Assembly: GCF_014050525.1 (NCBI RefSeq)
Contig: NZ_JACGAG010000013.1
Coordinates: 1-63,097 of the forward strand
Direction: 5' to 3'
Source: Clostridium sp. cel8
Lineage (GTDB): Bacteria > Bacillota > Clostridia > Clostridiales > Clostridiaceae
Length of the DNA stretch: 63,097 nucleotides
Each line of letters starts with the position of its first letter. Position 1 is the stretch's first letter. Below are positions 60,547 through 63,097 of this stretch, piece by piece. Position numbers and translations under genes: made by a program. Below the pieces are notes generated by a model. That model was not told the origin of the DNA and did no database searches. It was given only the letters and a program-made list of their open reading frames with translations.

Positions 60547-61584
60547 TTAAGCTGTAACATTTTTCAACTTTTCTCTTACAATTTTTGCTCTTTTAAAATT
60601 TATTTCTCTATTTGTCAAAACAGTATTACTGTTCTGTTGTATATTTGCAGGTTGTATTTCAACTAAAAGACTATTCAATGTTGATTTACTTATATCTTTA
60701 ATCATTCCCATTTCCACACCTAATCTTACATATGACAAAAAATTTAAGGCTTCATTTAGTCCTAATAATACAGCATACCTCAAAATTCCAAGACACCTAT
60801 ACATCTCATTTTCTAATTCATATCTTGAATTTTTTATAATATTTGCTCTACATGATTTTTCTTCATTTATCACTTGATTTACAAGTACTTTAAGATTAGT
60901 CATTATCTCTTCTTCACTACGTCCTAAGGTAACTTGATTCGAAATTTGATATATATTACCTAAAGCCCTAGATCCTTCACCATGCAAACCTCTTATTGTC
61001 ATGCCTACCTGACTTAATGTATTTAAAAGACCATTTATTTGATTATTAAATGATATAGCTGGAAGATGCAACATAACAGATGCCCTAAGCCCTGTTCCTA
61101 AATTTGTTGGACAAGAAGTTAAATATCCAAATCTTTCATCAAAGGCATATTCAAGATCTTCCTCTAAAATATTGTCTATTTTATCACTTACATCATATAC
61201 TTCTTCTAAATTTAATCCTGAAGTTATGCACTGTATTCTTATATGATCTTCTTCATTTATCATTATACTTATTGTTTCGTCTTTGTTTAATATAAATGCA
61301 CTTTTATTACTACTATCTATTAGATTATTACTTATGAGATGTTTTTCTAAAAACATTTTTCTTTCATTTTCATTTTTATTCCAAAGATAATTTGTAGTAA
61401 ACTGATTCTTTATATTATCATCTTTATAAAATGCATTTTCTACAAGTTCTATTACCTTTTTACTTTTTTCTTCATTTAACTTATGTGGGAAAGGAACCTT
61501 GGCTAAATTTCTTGCTAGTCTAACCCTACTACTTATAACCAAATCTTCATTTTTTCCATTAGATGATGTAAGCCAATTATCCAT
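60547..61584 (-). CDS. mcsB: Protein arginine kinase McsB
   Basis: A 345-residue phosphagen-kinase-like enzyme that phosphorylates arginine in misfolded proteins and in CtsR, marking them for ClpCP. The N-terminal S-S-R-V-R-L-A-R-N-L, the N-L-G-T-G-L-R-A-S-V catalytic loop and the R-G-L-H-G-E-G-S segment are intact. It starts two bases after mcsA. Confidence 0.96.
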   Translation of the reverse strand: MDNWLTSSNGKNEDLVISSRVRLARNLAKVPFPHKLNEEKSKKVIELVENAFYKDDNIKNQFTTNYLWNKNENERKMFLEKHLISNNLIDSSNKSAFILNKDETISIMINEEDHIRIQCITSGLNLEEVYDVSDKIDNILEEDLEYAFDERFGYLTSCPTNLGTGLRASVMLHLPAISFNNQINGLLNTLSQVGMTIRGLHGEGSRALGNIYQISNQVTLGRSEEEIMTNLKVLVNQVINEEKSCRANIIKNSRYELENEMYRCLGILRYAVLLGLNEALNFLSYVRLGVEMGMIKDISKSTLNSLLVEIQPANIQQNSNTVLTNREINFKRAKIVREKLKNVTA

Positions 61585-61586
61585 TT

Positions 61587-62120
61587 CTATTCCCCCTTAC
61601 TATTCCTGTATTTGCTTTGAAGTTCTTTTATCTTATCTCTTATCTCAGCTGCTTTCTCATATTTCTCTAAAGCTATGCATTTTTGAAGATCCTGTTTTAA
61701 TTTTATAAGGGTACGTCTATCTATAATTTTACTTCCAGATCTCTTTGGAATCTTTCCTGTGTGCTCTAGATTTACCTGAACTCTTTTAATTATTGGCTTT
61801 AATATATTTGCAAATTCTCTATAACATTCACTGCATCCTACAAATCCTGTTTTCTTAAATTCTCTGTAAGAAGTTCCACAATTTTTACATGTTATATCAA
61901 AATTTTCTCCTTTCTTATTAGAACTATTCATATAATCCATAATTCCACTTAATATATTCTGAAAACTAAAAGGAGAAACAAAATTTATTTCAGGTTCAAA
62001 ATTTAATTCGCCATTTTCCAATGCACATTTTTCACACAAATTGATTTCTTGTTTAACACCATTTACTATCTTTGTTATATGAACAGTAGCATCATTTTTC
62101 TTACACATATCACATAGCAT
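61587..62120 (-). CDS. mcsA: McsB activator McsA
   Basis: A 177-residue adaptor with two zinc-finger pairs (C-D-M-C / C-E-K-C and C-K-N-C / C-S-E-C) and a UVR motif at the C-terminus. It stimulates McsB kinase. Start ATG 62120 (M-L-C-D-M-C) follows GAGGTGAT; 15 upstream codons overlapping ctsR have no such site. Confidence 0.94.
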   Translation of the reverse strand: MLCDMCKKNDATVHITKIVNGVKQEINLCEKCALENGELNFEPEINFVSPFSFQNILSGIMDYMNSSNKKGENFDITCKNCGTSYREFKKTGFVGCSECYREFANILKPIIKRVQVNLEHTGKIPKRSGSKIIDRRTLIKLKQDLQKCIALEKYEKAAEIRDKIKELQSKYRNSKGE

Positions 62121-62151
62121 AGCTATCACCTCACAATATTTGTATGTGTTT

Positions 62152-62619
62152 CTAATTTTCATCAAATATTACCATCATGGCAGATTTAAGTACAGATGCT
62201 CTTAACTTATTTTTATTATCAGCAAACTCATTAAAAGTTCTATCATTAATAACTACTTTTAATATTCTAGCTTCTCTTTTTGTAATAATATCTGCTTCAA
62301 ATAATCCATCTATAATATTAGTAGCAACATTATAAGTTATACTATCTCCTATTTTTTCAAATATAAGATCGAGTAAATTTCTATTACTACTACAAAGTAC
62401 TCTCCTTATAATTATACAACCTCCACCACCTCTTTTGCTTTCTACATAATAACCTTTATCTACAGTAAATCTAGTGGTCAAAACATAATTTATTTGAGAA
62501 GGAGCACAACTAAAATGATTAGCTAATTCATTTCTTCTAATTTGTAGCTGAGATTCGCTACTGCTTTCCATCATTTGCTTTATAAATTCCTCTATTACAT
62601 CAGATAATCTTGCCACCAT
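62152..62619 (-). CDS. ctsR: Transcriptional repressor CtsR
   Basis: A 155-residue winged-helix repressor of class III heat-shock genes. N-terminal D-V-I-E-E-F-I-K, the wing segment R-G-G-G-G (heat-sensing glycines) and the C-terminal four-helix part are typical. It opens the operon and represses it through the heptad repeat at 62671-62687. McsB phosphorylation would remove it from DNA. Confidence 0.95.
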   Translation of the reverse strand: MVARLSDVIEEFIKQMMESSSESQLQIRRNELANHFSCAPSQINYVLTTRFTVDKGYYVESKRGGGGCIIIRRVLCSSNRNLLDLIFEKIGDSITYNVATNIIDGLFEADIITKREARILKVVINDRTFNEFADNKNKLRASVLKSAMMVIFDEN

Positions 62620-62670
62620 ATCACCTTCTTATTCACTTCTTAATTAATTGAATTTAAATCGCAATATTTC

Positions 62671-62687
62671 TTTGACTTTCTTTGACT
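62671..62687. promoter_or_regulatory. CtsR operator
   Basis: On the minus strand the direct heptad repeat AGTCAAA-N3-AGTCAAA matches the CtsR consensus perfectly. It lies just after the predicted start of the ctsR transcript, so binding would block the operon. Confidence 0.92.
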
Positions 62688-62695
62688 TTAATTTA

Positions 62696-62724
62696 ATAAT
62701 ATTATTATATATGTTTTTATTCAA
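62696..62724 (-). promoter_or_regulatory. Promoter of ctsR-mcsA-mcsB-clpC
   Basis: On the minus strand TTGAAT (62719-62724) and TATTAT (62696-62701) are 17 bases apart, with start near 62689. The CtsR operator begins a few bases after this point. The 62725-62956 stretch is A+T-rich and holds nothing else that I recognise. Confidence 0.65.
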
Positions 62725-62956
62725 CCTCTATATTCAGTTAAATCTTAAATTTTATCAATAAAATGTGGTTATATCTCGTATTTACTCTTATTTTCTTATT
62801 GATACTTTATATATATTATAATGTATTCATATTAATAAATATTGTATAAATTTCATTATTTATTATTAAGTATTATTTAATATAATAATACTTAATAATA
62901 TACATAATATGTAAAAATATTTAATATAATGATATTAACATATATAAAGCTAAAAT

Positions 62957-62989
62957 ACAAAAAAAAAGCAAATCTTTTGATTTGCTTTT
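62957..62989 (-). terminator. Terminator of the tRNA-Asn transcript
   Basis: AAAAGCAAATC (62964-62974) and GATTTGCTTTT (62979-62989) pair around a four-base loop, with a run of T on the minus strand (62957-62963). It lies just after tRNA-Asn. Confidence 0.9.
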
Positions 62990-63026
62990 ATAATCATTGT
63001 AATTATATTTAATTCGAAATAAAAAA

Positions 63027-63097
63027 TGGCTCCGTGGAGAGGGCTCGAACCTCCAACCCTTCGGTTAACAGCCGAATGCTCAACCATTGAGCTACCA
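63027..63097 (-). tRNA. tRNA-Asn (anticodon GTT), 5' end beyond window
   Basis: The minus strand gives the T-arm GGTTCGAGCC, anticodon stem TTCGG/CCGAA with loop C-T-G-T-T-A-A (anticodon GTT) and the 3' end CCACGGA-G-CCA with encoded CCA at 63027-63029. About four 5' bases lie beyond the window edge. Confidence 0.93.

Noticed and set aside
62725-62956. Possible small gene or promoter cluster in the A+T-rich gap upstream of ctsR
   Set aside because: Many TATAAT-like strings occur by composition alone and no frame with a ribosome site is present.

Overview
The window is chromosomal DNA of a low-GC, spore-forming Clostridium (cluster I type). The base composition is strongly A+T, Shine-Dalgarno sites are strong (AGGAGG), and TTG/GTG starts are common. 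It carries spo0H (sigH), cwlD, disA, the ctsR-mcsA-mcsB-clpC operon and clostridial ribosomal protein order. I cannot fix the species. Almost every gene is on the minus strand; only two genes (4732-6744 and 55068-55475) are on the plus strand.

Region 1 (1-10.1 kb) is the accessory part. It holds a thioredoxin gene with a CsoR-type operator, a TPR membrane protein, a lipoprotein, ptsI (PTS Enzyme I), and divergently a sigma-54 activator whose N-terminus is an HPr-like domain. It continues with a second TPR membrane protein and a two-subunit iron-sulfur fumarase preceded by a GntR-type regulator. The ptsI/activator intergenic region carries a good -24/-12 promoter facing ptsI and three copies of a 16-17 bp palindrome. 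Together these look like a self-contained control circuit for general PTS capacity, and it is the most interesting locus in the window.

Region 2 (10.1-31.2 kb) runs, in transcription order from the right, through the S10, spc and alpha ribosomal operons: rpsJ-rplC-rplD-rplW-rplB-rpsS-rplV-rpsC-rplP-rpmC-rpsQ-rplN-rplX-rplE-rpsZ-rpsH-rplF-rplR-rpsE-rpmD-rplO-secY-adk-map-KOW protein-infA-rpmJ-rpsM-rpsK-rpsD-rpoA-rplQ. Next come an ECF transporter energizing module plus truA, rplM-rpsI and cwlD. Three genes too short for a 60-residue cutoff (rpmJ, rpmD, rpmG) were found by reading the sequence.

Region 3 (31.3-48.8 kb) contains a str-type operon (L7Ae-like gene, rpsL, rpsG, fusA, tuf), rpoB-rpoC, rplJ-rplL with an L10 leader, rplK-rplA, rpmG-secE-nusG, and a second tuf gene preceded by tRNA-Gly and tRNA-Thr. 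The two tuf genes appear identical at nucleotide level.

Region 4 (48.8-63.1 kb) contains sigH-rae1-rlmB-mrnC-cysS (read right to left), ispD with a PIN-TRAM membrane protein, a small unknown plus-strand gene, disA-radA, clpC-mcsB-mcsA-ctsR with a CtsR operator at its promoter, and a tRNA-Asn cut by the window edge. No mobile element, CRISPR array or rRNA gene was seen. Promoters, leaders, operators and terminators are listed where the hexamers or hairpin arms can be read directly; none has been tested by folding software or database search.
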